Assembly (NCBI RefSeq): GCF_003287935.1 | Contig: NZ_CP030287.1 | Span: forward strand, 3,624,267-3,688,266 | Direction: 5' to 3' | Origin: Streptomyces sp. ICC1 | Lineage (GTDB): Bacteria > Actinomycetota > Actinomycetes > Streptomycetales > Streptomycetaceae | DNA: 64,000 bases | Shown: piece after piece, positions 20,391 through 32,475 of the stretch | How the letters are laid out: each line of letters begins with the position of its first letter | Position numbering within the stretch: position 1 is the stretch's first letter | Notes under the pieces: model-generated | Databases searched by the model: none | The model's input: only the letters and a program-made list of their open reading frames with translations | Told to the model about the DNA's origin: nothing | Translations under genes and position numbers: made by a program

Positions 20391-21296
20391 GTGTCCGTAC
20401 GCGAATTCGTGGTGCTCGGCACCGCCAGCCAGGTCCCCACCCGCCACCGCAACCACAACGGCTACCTGCTGCGCTGGGACGGCCAGGGCATCCTCTTCGA
20501 TCCCGGCGAGGGCACCCAGCGCCAGATGCTGCGCGCCGGGGTGGCCGCGCACGACATCGACCGGATCTGCGTCACCCACTTCCACGGTGACCACAGCCTC
20601 GGCCTCGCCGGGGTGATCCAGCGCATCAACCTCGACCGGGTCCCGCACCCCGTCAGCGCCCACTACCCGGCCTCCGGACAGAAGTTCTTCGACCGGCTGC
20701 GGTACGCCACGGCCTACCGCGAGACCGTGGAGATCACCGAGGAACCGGTGGCCGCGGACGGGGTGCTGGCACGCACGGACACCTACACCCTGGACGCCGT
20801 ACGGCTCTCGCACCCGGTGGAGTCCTTCGGCTACCGGGTCACGGAGCCCGACGGGCGCCGGATACGGCCCGAACTGCTCGCGCGGCACGGGATCAAGGGG
20901 CCCGACGTGGGCCGGATCCAGCGCGAGGGCCGCCTCGGCGAGGTCACCCTCGACGACGTCAGCGAGCCGCGCCCCGGGCAGCGGTTCGCCTTCGTGATGG
21001 ACACCCGCCTCTGCGAGGGCGTCGAAACCCTCGCGGCGGCCTGCGACATGCTGGTGATCGAGTCGACGTTCCTCGACGAGGACGTCCGCCTCGCCACCGA
21101 CCACGGGCACCTCACCGCTGGCCAGGCGGCCGGGGTGGCGCGCGACGCGGGCGTGCGGCACCTGGTGCTGACGCACTTCTCGCAGCGCTACCCGGACCCG
21201 TCGGAGTTCGAACGCCAGGCCCGCGCGGCCGGCTTCGAGGGCGAGCTCACGATCGCCGCCGACCTCGTACGGGTTCCCGTGCCGAAGCGGGTGTGA
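20391..21296 (+). CDS. rnz: Ribonuclease Z
   Basis: 301 residues. The phosphodiesterase motif [11 protein letters not shown], an early [16 protein letters not shown] segment, [10 protein letters not shown] (His/Asp ligand region) and LTHFSQRY are those of tRNase Z, which removes 3' trailers from tRNA precursors. GTG start directly after the HIT gene. The length is that of the short bacterial form. Confidence 0.92.
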   Translation: MSVREFVVLGTASQVPTRHRNHNGYLLRWDGQGILFDPGEGTQRQMLRAGVAAHDIDRICVTHFHGDHSLGLAGVIQRINLDRVPHPVSAHYPASGQKFFDRLRYATAYRETVEITEEPVAADGVLARTDTYTLDAVRLSHPVESFGYRVTEPDGRRIRPELLARHGIKGPDVGRIQREGRLGEVTLDDVSEPRPGQRFAFVMDTRLCEGVETLAAACDMLVIESTFLDEDVRLATDHGHLTAGQAAGVARDAGVRHLVLTHFSQRYPDPSEFERQARAAGFEGELTIAADLVRVPVPKRV

Positions 21297-21377
21297 CGGC
21301 GCACCCGTACGGTTCCCGGGCCGGGAGGCCCGCCCCGGATCCGGCGGGGCCTCCCCGGCCCCGGCCCCGACCGCGGA

Positions 21378-22829
21378 TCAGCGGCGGGCGCGGGAGCCTG
21401 ACGCGGCCGGCGCCCGGCTCCGGCGGGCCGCCGCCGGGGAGAGCAGCAGCACGCGGAGCGGGGGCAGCCGCAGCGGGCGGGCGGAGCGGGCCGGGCGTAC
21501 GGCGAGCTCCGCGAGCTCGACGACCTTCAGCTCCGGGGCGCCGACCCTCGGCACCGCGCCCGTCGGGGCGCCCGCGCCGGCGGCGAGCACGGCCGCCGGG
21601 GCCCCGCCGCGCCGCCGCACCGAACCGGGGACCAGCGGGCGTCCGCCGACGTGCAGGGCGACCGCGGCCATCGGCCCGGCCACGGCCAGCAGCAGGCCGC
21701 CGAGGACCAGGCCCATGCCCGGGAACCCCGCGCCTTCGGCGAGCAGGCTCCCGGTGACGGGCCCGCAGGCCACTCCGAGCGAGGACGCCGAGCCGACCAG
21801 GACGGCCCAGCGGCCGCGCGGGTCGAGGGCGGCCGCGAGGCCGATGGCGTAGGAGAGCACGACCGGGTAGACCGCGTTCCACAGGATCTCCCCGGCGGCG
21901 AAAGCGCCGAGGCCCTGCGCGCGGGAGGCCAGCACCACGCAGCAGGCGATGACCGCCGTGCCCGCGCCCACCGGGACCGCCCGGCCCAGGCGGGCGCCCA
22001 GCGCCGAGGCGGCGGTGACCCCGAGCAGCCCGGCGCCGAGCGCGGCGGCGAAGACGATGCCGAGGGTGACCTCGGACAGGCCCGCCTGCTGCGCGCCGAT
22101 GCGGCCGCTGACCCCCCACAGGGCGTTCTGGGCCAGCGACCACAGCATCAGAGCGCCGGCCAGCACCACCCCGGCCCGCGGGTACGGCAGCCGCCCGCGG
22201 GCCCGTACGGCGCGGGCGGCCGCCGTACCCGGGCCGTCGAGGCGGCCCGTCGCGGGCCAGCACGCGGCCGCCACCAGCGCGATCGCGGCGAAGGGCAGCC
22301 CGTGGCCGCCGCCGAGCCGCGGCAGGGTCAGGTACAGGGCCCCGGCGGTCGCCGACACCGACAGCAGGCCGAGCGAGGAGGTGCGGTGCGGGTCGCGCTG
22401 CGCCGCGATCCCCGAGGCGGCCACGGCGGTCGCCGTGCCCGAGCCGAAGCCGCCGACGACGGCGCCCGCGATGACGAGCGGGAGCAGGGGGGTGGCGGCC
22501 GCGGTGCCGTAGCCGAGGACGGCCAGCAGCAGCCCGAGCCGGGCCAGCGGGCGCGGACCGCGGCGGGGGATGCGGGAGGCCAGGGTGAAACCGGCGGCGG
22601 CCGAGCCCAGCAGCAGGACCGAGCCGATCAGTCCGGCCTGCGCGGGGCTCAGCGGGAGGTGCGCGTCGAGCCGGCCGACCACGGTGGGCAGGAGGTACGG
22701 GGCGACGTAGCCGGCGGTGAAGAGCGCGACGAGCGGCCAGGAGGCGGGCGGCGCGGAGGTGCGGTCGTACACGGGTGGTCCAGGTGACGCAGGTGGAACA
22801 TGAGATTCCGCACGTGCGCGGGAGCTCAT
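21378..22829 (-). CDS. MFS transporter
   Basis: 483 residues with about twelve hydrophobic segments between residues 30 and 400 (for example LVALFTAGYVAPYLLPTVV, LIGSVLLLGSAAAGFTL). The basic loop ASRIPRRGPRPLARLG lies between helices 2 and 3. A Pro/Arg/Ala-rich cytoplasmic tail of about 80 residues is unusual. Substrate not predictable. The start at 22829 is tentative since no clear ribosome-binding site precedes it. Divergent from the pfkB-family kinase, with 187 bp between starts. Confidence 0.75.
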   Translation of the reverse strand: MSSRARAESHVPPASPGPPVYDRTSAPPASWPLVALFTAGYVAPYLLPTVVGRLDAHLPLSPAQAGLIGSVLLLGSAAAGFTLASRIPRRGPRPLARLGLLLAVLGYGTAAATPLLPLVIAGAVVGGFGSGTATAVAASGIAAQRDPHRTSSLGLLSVSATAGALYLTLPRLGGGHGLPFAAIALVAAACWPATGRLDGPGTAAARAVRARGRLPYPRAGVVLAGALMLWSLAQNALWGVSGRIGAQQAGLSEVTLGIVFAAALGAGLLGVTAASALGARLGRAVPVGAGTAVIACCVVLASRAQGLGAFAAGEILWNAVYPVVLSYAIGLAAALDPRGRWAVLVGSASSLGVACGPVTGSLLAEGAGFPGMGLVLGGLLLAVAGPMAAVALHVGGRPLVPGSVRRRGGAPAAVLAAGAGAPTGAVPRVGAPELKVVELAELAVRPARSARPLRLPPLRVLLLSPAAARRSRAPAASGSRARR

Positions 22830-23016
22830 GTTTACCAAGCGGCCGGATCTTCCGAGAAGGGCGTTCAGGGGGTGATCTGCGTCACACTGTATTCCGGGTC
22901 CACCCGGGAGGGAGGGGCCGCACGGCGGGCGTGTGTTAACCCCATTGAAGAAACGACCCGCCAAGACCGTCCAGCAGAACCGATTCCAGCGATACGCGCC
23001 GAACGGGGAGTACATC

Positions 23017-24114
23017 GTGAGCAGTCGCACCAGCCGGGACAGCCGTGCCGCCGCCTTGGACCCGCTCGGTCCGCTGCGCGATCCCCAAGAGCCGGGCTGC
23101 GACGTCTTCCTGACCGGCACCGTCTTCCTCGACATCATCTTCACCGGACTCGACTCGGCCCCCGTGCGCGGCACGGAGTCCTGGGCGCGCGGCATGGGGT
23201 CCAGCCCCGGCGGCGTCGCCAACATGGCCACCGCCCTCGCGCGGCTCGGCCTGCGCACCTCCCTCGCGGCCGCCTTCGGGGACGACCACTACGGCGAGTA
23301 CTGCTGGGACGCCCTCGAGCAGGGCGAGGGCATTGACCTGTCGATGTCACGGACCGTCCCCGGCTGGCACAGCCCCGTCACCGTCTCGATGGCGTACGAG
23401 GGCGAGCGCACGATGGTCTCGCACGGCCACGAGGCCCCGCCACCGCCGGGCCCCGGGCCGTTCCCGCGGATCCCGCCCCGCACCCGGGCGGCCGTGGCCT
23501 CCCTCGGCCCGGGCGGCGGCGAGCCGTGGGTCGCCGAGGCGGCCCGGCACGGGGCGCGGGTCTTCGCCGACGTCGGGTGGGACGAGAGCGGCCAGTGGGA
23601 CCTGGGGGCGCTGGCCGACCTGGAGCACTGCGAGGCGTTCCTGCCCAACGCGGGGGAGGCGATGGCCTACACCCGCACCGACTGTCCGCTCGCGGCGGCC
23701 CGGGCGCTGGCCGAGAAGGTCCCGATCGCGGTGGTCACGATGGGCGCCGAGGGCTCGTACGCGGTGGACGGGCGGACCGGGGAGACGGCCCAGGTCCCGG
23801 CGATCGCGGTCGACGCCCTCGACCCCACCGGCGCGGGCGACGTGTACGTGGCGGGCTTCCTCACCGGCACCCTCGCCGGGTGGCCGCTGGCGGACCGGCT
23901 CGCCTTCGCGGGCCTGACCGCCGCCCTGTCGGTGCAGGAGTTCGGCGGCTCGCTGTCGGCCCCGGGCTGGCCGGAGGTGGCCGCCTGGTGGCGCACCGCC
24001 CCGCAGGAGCTGCGCGGGCTGTACGGCTTCCTCGACGACCTGGTCCCGCCCGGCCACGCCCCGGCCAGCCGGCGCCGGGCGGTCCCGACGATCGGCTTCC
24101 GGACACCGGCGTAG
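23017..24114 (+). CDS. PfkB-family carbohydrate kinase
   Basis: 365 residues. The N-terminal ribokinase motif is GSSPGGVANMATALARLG, and the C-terminal ATP/catalytic motif DPTGAGDVYVAGF contains the catalytic Asp. It phosphorylates a sugar or nucleoside not identifiable from sequence. GTG 23017 is chosen because GGGGAG lies six bases upstream; the frame is open upstream to 22933. The flanking MFS gene is divergent, so a sugar-uptake partnership is possible but unproven. Confidence 0.88.
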   Translation: MSSRTSRDSRAAALDPLGPLRDPQEPGCDVFLTGTVFLDIIFTGLDSAPVRGTESWARGMGSSPGGVANMATALARLGLRTSLAAAFGDDHYGEYCWDALEQGEGIDLSMSRTVPGWHSPVTVSMAYEGERTMVSHGHEAPPPPGPGPFPRIPPRTRAAVASLGPGGGEPWVAEAARHGARVFADVGWDESGQWDLGALADLEHCEAFLPNAGEAMAYTRTDCPLAAARALAEKVPIAVVTMGAEGSYAVDGRTGETAQVPAIAVDALDPTGAGDVYVAGFLTGTLAGWPLADRLAFAGLTAALSVQEFGGSLSAPGWPEVAAWWRTAPQELRGLYGFLDDLVPPGHAPASRRRAVPTIGFRTPA

Positions 24115-24287
24115 GGCCTGGCCGGCCGGGGACGGGGTGCGCCGGGGCGGGCGCGTGCGGGCGGGGCGTGCGGGCCCCGTAAAACCCCTCGGGGATGCCG
24201 GGGCGGCGACGTACGCTTGGAAGTCCGGAGGCCGTCGATCGGCGCGGCCCCTCAGTGGGAGGTATGCGCAGGCCACAGTGCCGGCCC

Positions 24288-26405
<2,118 letters not shown>

Positions 26406-26418
26406 ACCCCAGCGCACC

Positions 26419-26916
26419 ATGTCGATCGACGTCAACAACGAGTCCGGAACCGAGGTCGACGAGCAGGCGATCCTCGACATCGCCCGCTACGCGCTGACCC
26501 GGATGCGGATCCACCCGCTCTCGGAGCTCTCCGTCATCGTCGTCGACGAGGAGGCGATGGAGCAGCTCCACATCCAGTGGATGGACCTGCCCGGACCCAC
26601 CGACGTCATGTCCTTCCCGATGGACGAGCTGCGCCCGCCGACGAAGGACGAAGAGGAGCCCCCGCAGGGGCTCCTCGGTGACATCGTGCTCTGCCCCGAA
26701 GTGGCCAAGAAGCAGGGCGAGGACGCGCCTACGCAGCACTCCATGGACGAGGAGCTCCAGCTCCTGACCGTCCACGGGGTGCTGCACCTGCTCGGCTACG
26801 ACCACGAGGAGCCCGACGAGAAGGCCGAGATGTTCGGCCTCCAGGCGGCGATCGTCGACGGCTGGCGCGGCGAGCGCGGCGTGACCGGCCCGTCCCCGGC
26901 CCCGACCGTCTCGTGA
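26419..26916 (+). CDS. ybeY: Endoribonuclease YbeY (rRNA maturation factor)
   Basis: 165 residues. The metal motif [13 protein letters not shown] matches H-G-x-L-H-L-x-G-Y-D-H, and [16 protein letters not shown] is the second signature. It takes part in 16S rRNA 3' end maturation and 70S quality control. Located 13 bp after phoH. Its stop overlaps the start of the CNNM-type gene (GTGA). Confidence 0.95.
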   Translation: MSIDVNNESGTEVDEQAILDIARYALTRMRIHPLSELSVIVVDEEAMEQLHIQWMDLPGPTDVMSFPMDELRPPTKDEEEPPQGLLGDIVLCPEVAKKQGEDAPTQHSMDEELQLLTVHGVLHLLGYDHEEPDEKAEMFGLQAAIVDGWRGERGVTGPSPAPTVS

Positions 26917-28220
26917 CCGGCGACCCACAGCTGATCACCGGGGCCGTACTGCTGGTCGTGGTGGCCTGGTTCGCCGCGTGCGCCGAGTCCGGGATCGCCC
27001 GGATCTCCGCCTTCCGCGCCGAACAGGCCGTACGCGACGGCCGGCGCGGCAGTGCGAAGCTCGCGCAGGTCGCCGCCGACCCCACCCGCTACGTGAATGT
27101 CGCGCTGCTCGTCCGGGTCACCTGCGAGATGGCGGCGGGCGTGCTCGTCACGTACGTCTGCCTGGACGAGTTCGGGGAGAACTGGACCGCGCTGCTCGTG
27201 GCCATCGGCGTGATGGTGCTCGTGTCGTACGTGGCGGTCGGGGTGTCCCCGCGCACCATCGGGCGGCAGCACCCGCTCAACACCGCGACGGCGGCCTCGT
27301 ACGTCCTCGTGCCCCTCGCCCGCGTCATGGGGCCGATCCCGCAACTGCTGATCCTCATCGGCAACGCGCTCACGCCCGGAAAGGGATTCCGCAAGGGGCC
27401 CTTCGCCTCCGAGGCCGAGCTGCGCGCCATGGTCGACCTCGCGGAGAAGGAATCGCTGATCGAGGACGACGAGCGCCGGATGGTGCACCAGGTCTTCGAG
27501 CTCGGCGACACGCTCGTGCGCGAGGTCATGGTGCCCCGCACCGACCTGGTCTGCATCGAGCGGTACAAGACGATCCGTCAGGCGACCACGCTCGCGCTGC
27601 GGTCGGGCTTCTCGCGCATCCCGGTGACCGGGGAGAACGAGGACGACATCGTCGGCATCGTCTACCTCAAGGACCTGGTCCGCAAGACGCACATCAGCCG
27701 CGAGGCGGAGTCCGACCTGGTCTCTACGGCGATGCGGCCGGCGGTCTTCGTGCCGGACACCAAGAACGCGGGCGACCTGCTGCGCGAGATGCAGTCGGTG
27801 CGCAACCACGTGGCCGTCGTCATCGACGAGTACGGCGGCACCGCCGGCATCGTCGCCATCGAGGACATCCTGGAGGAGATCGTCGGCGAGATCACCGACG
27901 AGTACGACCGGGAGCTCCCGCCGGTGGAGGAGCTGGGCGGGGACCGCTACCGGGTCACCGCGCGCCTGGACATCACCGACCTCGGTGAGCTGTTCAAGGT
28001 GGACTCCTTCGACGACGAGGACGTGGAGACGGTCGGCGGACTGCTCGCCAAGGCGCTGGGCCGGGTGCCGATCGCCGGCGCCTCGGCGGTGGTGGACCTG
28101 CCGGACGGGCGGCCGCTGCGGCTGACCGCCGAGTCCCCCGCGGGACGGCGGAACAAGATCGTGACGGTGCTGGTGGAGCCGGTGGTTCCGGTGGCGGACA
28201 CGCAGGACGGGGCGCAATGA
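26913..28220 (+). CDS. CNNM/HlyC-type membrane protein with CBS pair
   Basis: 435 residues. The N-terminal DUF21/CNNM membrane domain (about 1-150) has hydrophobic segments such as [20 protein letters not shown] and [19 protein letters not shown]. Two CBS motifs follow (about 200-320; [11 protein letters not shown] and [20 protein letters not shown]), then a CorC/HlyC domain. The family is implicated in Mg2+/Co2+ efflux; the hemolysin name is historical. Translationally coupled to ybeY upstream and to the MmcQ-like gene downstream. Confidence 0.9.
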   Translation: MTGDPQLITGAVLLVVVAWFAACAESGIARISAFRAEQAVRDGRRGSAKLAQVAADPTRYVNVALLVRVTCEMAAGVLVTYVCLDEFGENWTALLVAIGVMVLVSYVAVGVSPRTIGRQHPLNTATAASYVLVPLARVMGPIPQLLILIGNALTPGKGFRKGPFASEAELRAMVDLAEKESLIEDDERRMVHQVFELGDTLVREVMVPRTDLVCIERYKTIRQATTLALRSGFSRIPVTGENEDDIVGIVYLKDLVRKTHISREAESDLVSTAMRPAVFVPDTKNAGDLLREMQSVRNHVAVVIDEYGGTAGIVAIEDILEEIVGEITDEYDRELPPVEELGGDRYRVTARLDITDLGELFKVDSFDDEDVETVGGLLAKALGRVPIAGASAVVDLPDGRPLRLTAESPAGRRNKIVTVLVEPVVPVADTQDGAQ

Positions 28221-28579
28221 CACCGGCCGAGCTGCGCGCGTTCTGCCTGGGCTTCAACGCGGCGGTGGAGGAGTTCCCCTTCACCCCGGAGACCTCGGTG
28301 TTCAAGGTGCTGGGGAAGGTGTTCGCGCTGACGGCGCTGGACGCCGAGCCGCTCAAGGTCAACCTCAAGTGCGAACCGGAGCTGGGGGTGCGGCTGCGAG
28401 AGGAGCACGAGGCGATCGTGCCGGGCTGGCACATGAACAAGCGGCACTGGAACACCGTGACGGCGGGCGGGCCCGGGGCGCTGCCCGACGCGCTGCTCCG
28501 GGAGCTCGTCGAGGACTCGTACGACCTGGTGGTCGCGGGCCTGCCGAGGGCGGAGCGGCTGCGGCTCGACCGGCCGTAG
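28217..28579 (+). CDS. MmcQ/YjbR family DNA-binding protein
   Basis: 120 residues. PETSVFKVLGKVFALT, VNLKCEPELGVRLREEHEAI, PGWHMNKRHWNTV and DSYDLVVAGLP form the MmcQ/YjbR double-wing signature. Precise function unknown. The start overlaps the preceding stop (ATGA), so it is the last gene of a phoH-ybeY-CNNM-mmcQ run. Confidence 0.9.
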   Translation: MTPAELRAFCLGFNAAVEEFPFTPETSVFKVLGKVFALTALDAEPLKVNLKCEPELGVRLREEHEAIVPGWHMNKRHWNTVTAGGPGALPDALLRELVEDSYDLVVAGLPRAERLRLDRP

Positions 28580-28774
28580 CGTTCCCGCCCGCGGAACCGG
28601 GGCGGGGCCCAAGGTCATGGATCACAGGACCTTCGGGGCGGGGGATCCGCTTATGCGCCGCTTAGGGTTGTCCCTGCGCCACCAAGATCCCGGGGGGACG
28701 CCGGGGGTGGAGGGGAGAGCGTGTCCGCGGGGTCGTCGTGCGGCCCCGCGGACGCGCTCCATATGCTTCGGACC

Positions 28775-29131
28775 ATGACCGACAGCACCGGGATCGACCC
28801 CGAAGACACCAAGATCATCACGTTGGCGCGCAGCGCACGGGCCCGCAACGGCGTGCCCGAGGGGGCGGCGGTCCGGGACGAGACCGGCCGTACGTACGTC
28901 GCCGGGACCGTGGAGCTGGACTCCCTCAAGCTGAGCGCGCTCCAGACGGCCGTCGCGATGGCGGTGGCCAGCGGAGCCCAGTCCCTGGAGGCGGCCGCGG
29001 TCGTCAGCGCGGCGGACGCCCCCTCCGACGCCGACCGCGCGGCGGTCCGCGACCTCGGCGGCCCGGACACCCCGGTCCTCCTGGCGGGCCCGGACGGCAC
29101 CCTGAAATCCACCACGGCGGCGGGCGCCTAG
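28775..29131 (+). CDS. Cytidine-deaminase-fold protein lacking zinc ligands
   Basis: 118 residues with the cytidine deaminase layout: ITLARSARARNGVPEGAAV, TGRTYVAGTVELDSLKLSAL, QTAVAMAVASGAQSLEAAAVV. Catalytic CDAs carry a Cys-Ala-Glu motif on the first helix and a Pro-Cys-x-x-Cys motif later. Here the first reads SALQT and no Cys occurs anywhere, so it cannot bind the catalytic zinc in the usual way. This looks like a regulatory or structural relative. ATG 28775 is chosen; upstream extension adds an unconvincing segment. Confidence 0.75.
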   Translation: MTDSTGIDPEDTKIITLARSARARNGVPEGAAVRDETGRTYVAGTVELDSLKLSALQTAVAMAVASGAQSLEAAAVVSAADAPSDADRAAVRDLGGPDTPVLLAGPDGTLKSTTAAGA

Positions 29132-29167
29132 GCCGGAGCACCGCTTGGACCGTCGCCGTGCGGCCGT

Positions 29168-30547
29168 TCAGGCCGTGACGGCCTCGGTCGTGGTGCGGCG
29201 GCGGATGACCATCGCCATCAGCGCGGCCACCGCGCACAGCGCGCCCGACGCGTACCAGACGGGGTCGTACGAGCCGAAGGCGTCGCGGGCCAGGCCGCCC
29301 AGGAAGGCCACCACCGCCGCGCCGATCTGGTGCGAGGCCAGGACCCAGCCGAAGACGATGGCGCCGTCCTCGCCGTAGTGCTCGCGGCACAGTGCGATCG
29401 TCGGCGGGACGGTCGCGACCCAGTCCAGGCCGTAGAAGACGATGAAGAACACCATCGGCGGGTGCACGGACGGGGCCAGCAGCATCGGGAGGAAGAGCAG
29501 CGAGATCCCGCGCAGGGCGTAGTAGACCGCGAGCAGGCGGCGCGATTCGAAGCGGTCCGTCAGCCAGCCGGAGAAGACGGTCCCGATGACGTCGAAGACG
29601 CCGATGACCGCCAGCAGTCCGGCCGCCGCCGTCACCGGCATGCCGTGGTCGTGGGCCGAGGGTATGAAGTGGGTCTTGACCAGGCCGTTGGTCGAGGCCC
29701 CGCAGATCGCGAAGGTGCCGGCCAGCAGCCAGAAGGGGCCGGTACGGGCCGCCTTGGCCAGTACGCCCACCGCCCGGCGGGCGGCTCCCGGGACGGGCGC
29801 GGGCTTCGGTGCGTACGTGCCGCCGTACGGGGCGAGCCCGATGTCGGCCGGGTGGTCGCGCAGCAGGAGCCAGACGAAGGGCACGACGGCCAGGGCCGCC
29901 AGTGAGACGGTCACCGACGCCGGGCGCCAGCCGTGGTTCTCCACCAGCCAGGCCAGCAGCGGCAGGAAGACCAGCTGTCCGGAGGCCCCGGCGGCGGTCA
30001 GGATGCCGGTGACCAGGCCGCGCCGGGCGGTGAACCAGCGGTTGGTCACCGTCGCCGCGAAGGCCAGCGCCATCGAGCCGCTGCCCAGGCCGACCAGGAC
30101 GCCCCAGTACAGGATCAGCTGCCAGGAAGCGGTCATCCAGACCGTGGCCACCGAGCCGCCGGCTATGACGGTCAGCGCGACCGCGACGACCTTCCGGATG
30201 CCGAAGCGGTCCATCAGCGCGGCGGCGAACGGCGCGGTGATCCCGTACAGCGCGAGGTTCACGGAGACGGCGAGGCCGATCGTGCCGCGCGACCAGTCGA
30301 ACTCCTCGTGGAGCGGCTCGATGAGCAGTCCGGGGAGGGAGGCGAAGGCGGCCGCGCCGATGATCGTCACGAAGGCGACGGCCGCGACGAACCAGGCGCG
30401 GTGGACGCGGTGCGGGCGCTGCGGCCCCTGCGGCTGCTGCGGCGCGTCGGCGGACGCGGGGCCGGGCCCGGAGCCGGGCGAGGTCGTCGGTGCCGGTGCG
30501 GACGAGGGGTCGGGGGAGGGGCCGGGGCCGGGGGCTGTTTGCGTCAC
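29168..30547 (-). CDS. MFS transporter, OFA (oxalate/formate antiporter-like) type
   Basis: 459 residues. A 45-residue Pro/Ser/Gly-rich N-terminus is followed by twelve predicted helices. EEFDWSRGTIGLAVSVNLALYG near helix 1-2, LMDRFGIRKVVAVAL, and GLTTGILTAAGASGQL-like sequence in helix 5 are typical of the OFA and monocarboxylate-like MFS branch. Substrate unknown. GTG start at 30547. It is divergent from the GlxA-type regulator with 71 bp between starts, so it is the likely target of that regulator. Confidence 0.8.
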   Translation of the reverse strand: MTQTAPGPGPSPDPSSAPAPTTSPGSGPGPASADAPQQPQGPQRPHRVHRAWFVAAVAFVTIIGAAAFASLPGLLIEPLHEEFDWSRGTIGLAVSVNLALYGITAPFAAALMDRFGIRKVVAVALTVIAGGSVATVWMTASWQLILYWGVLVGLGSGSMALAFAATVTNRWFTARRGLVTGILTAAGASGQLVFLPLLAWLVENHGWRPASVTVSLAALAVVPFVWLLLRDHPADIGLAPYGGTYAPKPAPVPGAARRAVGVLAKAARTGPFWLLAGTFAICGASTNGLVKTHFIPSAHDHGMPVTAAAGLLAVIGVFDVIGTVFSGWLTDRFESRRLLAVYYALRGISLLFLPMLLAPSVHPPMVFFIVFYGLDWVATVPPTIALCREHYGEDGAIVFGWVLASHQIGAAVVAFLGGLARDAFGSYDPVWYASGALCAVAALMAMVIRRRTTTEAVTA

Positions 30548-30618
30548 GACGACAGTTTCCGGTCGGCGGGACCCCGTACGACAGTGGCCTGACTGACACC
30601 CTTCGATACAATCGGGCC

Positions 30619-31746
30619 ATGGAGACTCGCGCGCACCGTGCCCACCGCGTTGTCGTACTGGCCCTCGCCGGGCTGCTGCCCTTCGAGCTCGGGATCCCGC
30701 ACCGGATCTTCGGCCGGGCCAAGGACGGAGCCGCCGGGCGGCCGCTGTACGAGATCCTCACCTGCGGGCTGGCCCCCGGACGGGTCCCCACGGACGCCGA
30801 CTTCGACATCCACGTCGAGCACGGCCCGGAACTGCTGGCCACGGCCGACACCGTGGTGGTCCCCGCCTCCTACGAGCTGGGCCCGGTCCACGCGGAGGGC
30901 CGGCTCACCCCCGAACTCGCCGCCGCGCTCGCGCACATCAGGCCCGGCACCCGGCTCGTCTCCATCTGCACGGGCGGCTACGTCCTGGCCGCCGCCGGGT
31001 ACCTGGACGGCCGCCGGGCCACCACCCACTGGGCCTCCGCGGAACACTTCCAGCAGCTCTTCCCGGCCGTACTGGTCGACCCCGGCGTGCTCTACACCGA
31101 CGACGGGGACGTGCTCACCTCCGCCGGGGTCGCCGCCGGCATCGACCTGTGCCTGCACATCGTGCGCCGCGACCACGGCGTGGCCGTCGCCAACGACGTG
31201 GCCCGGCGCACCGTCGTACCGCCGCACCGCGAGGGCGGACAGGCGCAGTTCATCGAGCGCCCGGTGCCGCGGCCGCAGCGCTCCGCGACCACCGCGGCCC
31301 GCGCGTGGGTGCTGGACCGGCTGCACGAGCCGCTGCGGCTGACCGACCTGGCCCGGCAGGAGGCGATGTCGGTACGGACCTTCACGCGCAGGTTCCGCGA
31401 GGAGTCGGGGCTCAGCCCCGGCGAGTGGATCGTCGGGCAGCGGGTGGAGCGGGCCCGCTCGCTGCTGGAGCAGAGCGACCTGCCCATGGAGCAGGTGGCG
31501 CGCGAGGCGGGCTTCGGGACGGCGCAGTCGCTGCGCAAGCACGTACAGGCCGCGCTCGGTGTCAGTCCGACGGCCTACCGGCGGGCCTTCCGGGAGACCG
31601 GGACGGGCGGGGGAGCCGCCCCCGGCCCCGGCCCCGGTTTCGAGTCCGGTCCCGACGGCCTGGACCCCGACCCCGAACTCGGCCCCGCCGCCCTCACCCT
31701 GACATCTCCTGATGGGACATCAGTTGCTGCCGGGTCCGTGCATTGA
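30619..31746 (+). CDS. GlxA family AraC-type transcriptional regulator
   Basis: 375 residues. The DJ-1/PfpI-like amidotransferase fold (about 10-185) includes VSICTGGYVLAAAGYLDGR with a Cys at the nucleophile elbow. It is followed by two AraC HTH motifs (about 225-325: LARQEAMSVRTFTRRFREES and EQVAREAGFGTAQSLRKHVQ, closing with GVSPTAYRRAF). The C-terminal 50 residues are Pro/Gly/Asp-rich. ATG 30619 replaces the longer open frame upstream. It lies head to head with the OFA-type MFS gene and probably controls it in response to an unidentified ligand. Confidence 0.87.
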   Translation: METRAHRAHRVVVLALAGLLPFELGIPHRIFGRAKDGAAGRPLYEILTCGLAPGRVPTDADFDIHVEHGPELLATADTVVVPASYELGPVHAEGRLTPELAAALAHIRPGTRLVSICTGGYVLAAAGYLDGRRATTHWASAEHFQQLFPAVLVDPGVLYTDDGDVLTSAGVAAGIDLCLHIVRRDHGVAVANDVARRTVVPPHREGGQAQFIERPVPRPQRSATTAARAWVLDRLHEPLRLTDLARQEAMSVRTFTRRFREESGLSPGEWIVGQRVERARSLLEQSDLPMEQVAREAGFGTAQSLRKHVQAALGVSPTAYRRAFRETGTGGGAAPGPGPGFESGPDGLDPDPELGPAALTLTSPDGTSVAAGSVH

Positions 31747-31815
31747 CTTATCCGTCCGCCCCCTCGTGAATGGCCCCCAGTCGGGGGCGGGGTACGGGAT
31801 CCCAGGGGGCGGGCA

Positions 31816-32475
31816 GTGCGGACATCGGCGCGCAGCAGGAGATGGTCGGCGGCCGTCGGCATGGCCGTGCTCGCGGCCGCGACCGGGGGCGCGCTGACCT
31901 CGCCCGCCGCCGCCGAAGGGGAGACGCCCCCGGGCCAGGTCCCGGGCCAGGTGGACTTCCCGACGCAGTGCCTGGCGCCCCAGGAAGCCGGCCTGCCGCC
32001 CGCCGACGGGCCCACCACCGCCCGGATCACCGTCGACGACCCCGCGCCGCGCGTGGGCGACACCGTCACCGTGACCTACCAGGTGACCAGGACCCCGGCC
32101 GTGAACCCGCTCGCCGTCGACCTGCCCGCCGACGTGCTCACCCCGACCGGGCGGATCGTGCTCGGGGGCGCGCAGAGCGGCGAGGTCACGGTCGTCGGAG
32201 CCAAGCGCAACGACCCCGTCAAGGCGGGGGAGACGCTGCCCGCCGTGACCATGACCGGGACCTTCACCGTCACCGCGCCCGGCGAGATCACCCTGGCCCC
32301 GGGTGGCTACACGCTGCACACCGCGCACCTGCTCGACCTCGACACGACCTGCGCCGCCGCCGGGACCCCCGTTCCGGCTCCGGACCCGGCCACGGACCCC
32401 GCCACGGATCCGTCCCCCGATCCGTCCCCGCGCACGCGCATCCGTACCCGCACACAAGAAGGGGTCACCGCATGA
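31816..32475 (+). CDS. Secreted protein of unknown function ahead of the chelatase gene
   Basis: 219 residues. A clear Sec signal peptide (MRTSARSRRWSAAVGMAVLA, then GGALTSPAAAEG) is followed by a beta-rich domain (ARITVDDPAPRVGDTVTVTY ... MTGTFTVTAPGEITLAPGGY). The tail of Pro/Asp/Thr repeats (DPATDPATDPSPDPSP) ends in basic residues. GTG 31816 has a GGGGG site nearby. The stop overlaps the chelatase ATG (ATGA), so it is translationally coupled to a cobalamin gene although its own role is unknown. Confidence 0.75.
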   Translation: MRTSARSRRWSAAVGMAVLAAATGGALTSPAAAEGETPPGQVPGQVDFPTQCLAPQEAGLPPADGPTTARITVDDPAPRVGDTVTVTYQVTRTPAVNPLAVDLPADVLTPTGRIVLGGAQSGEVTVVGAKRNDPVKAGETLPAVTMTGTFTVTAPGEITLAPGGYTLHTAHLLDLDTTCAAAGTPVPAPDPATDPATDPSPDPSPRTRIRTRTQEGVTA

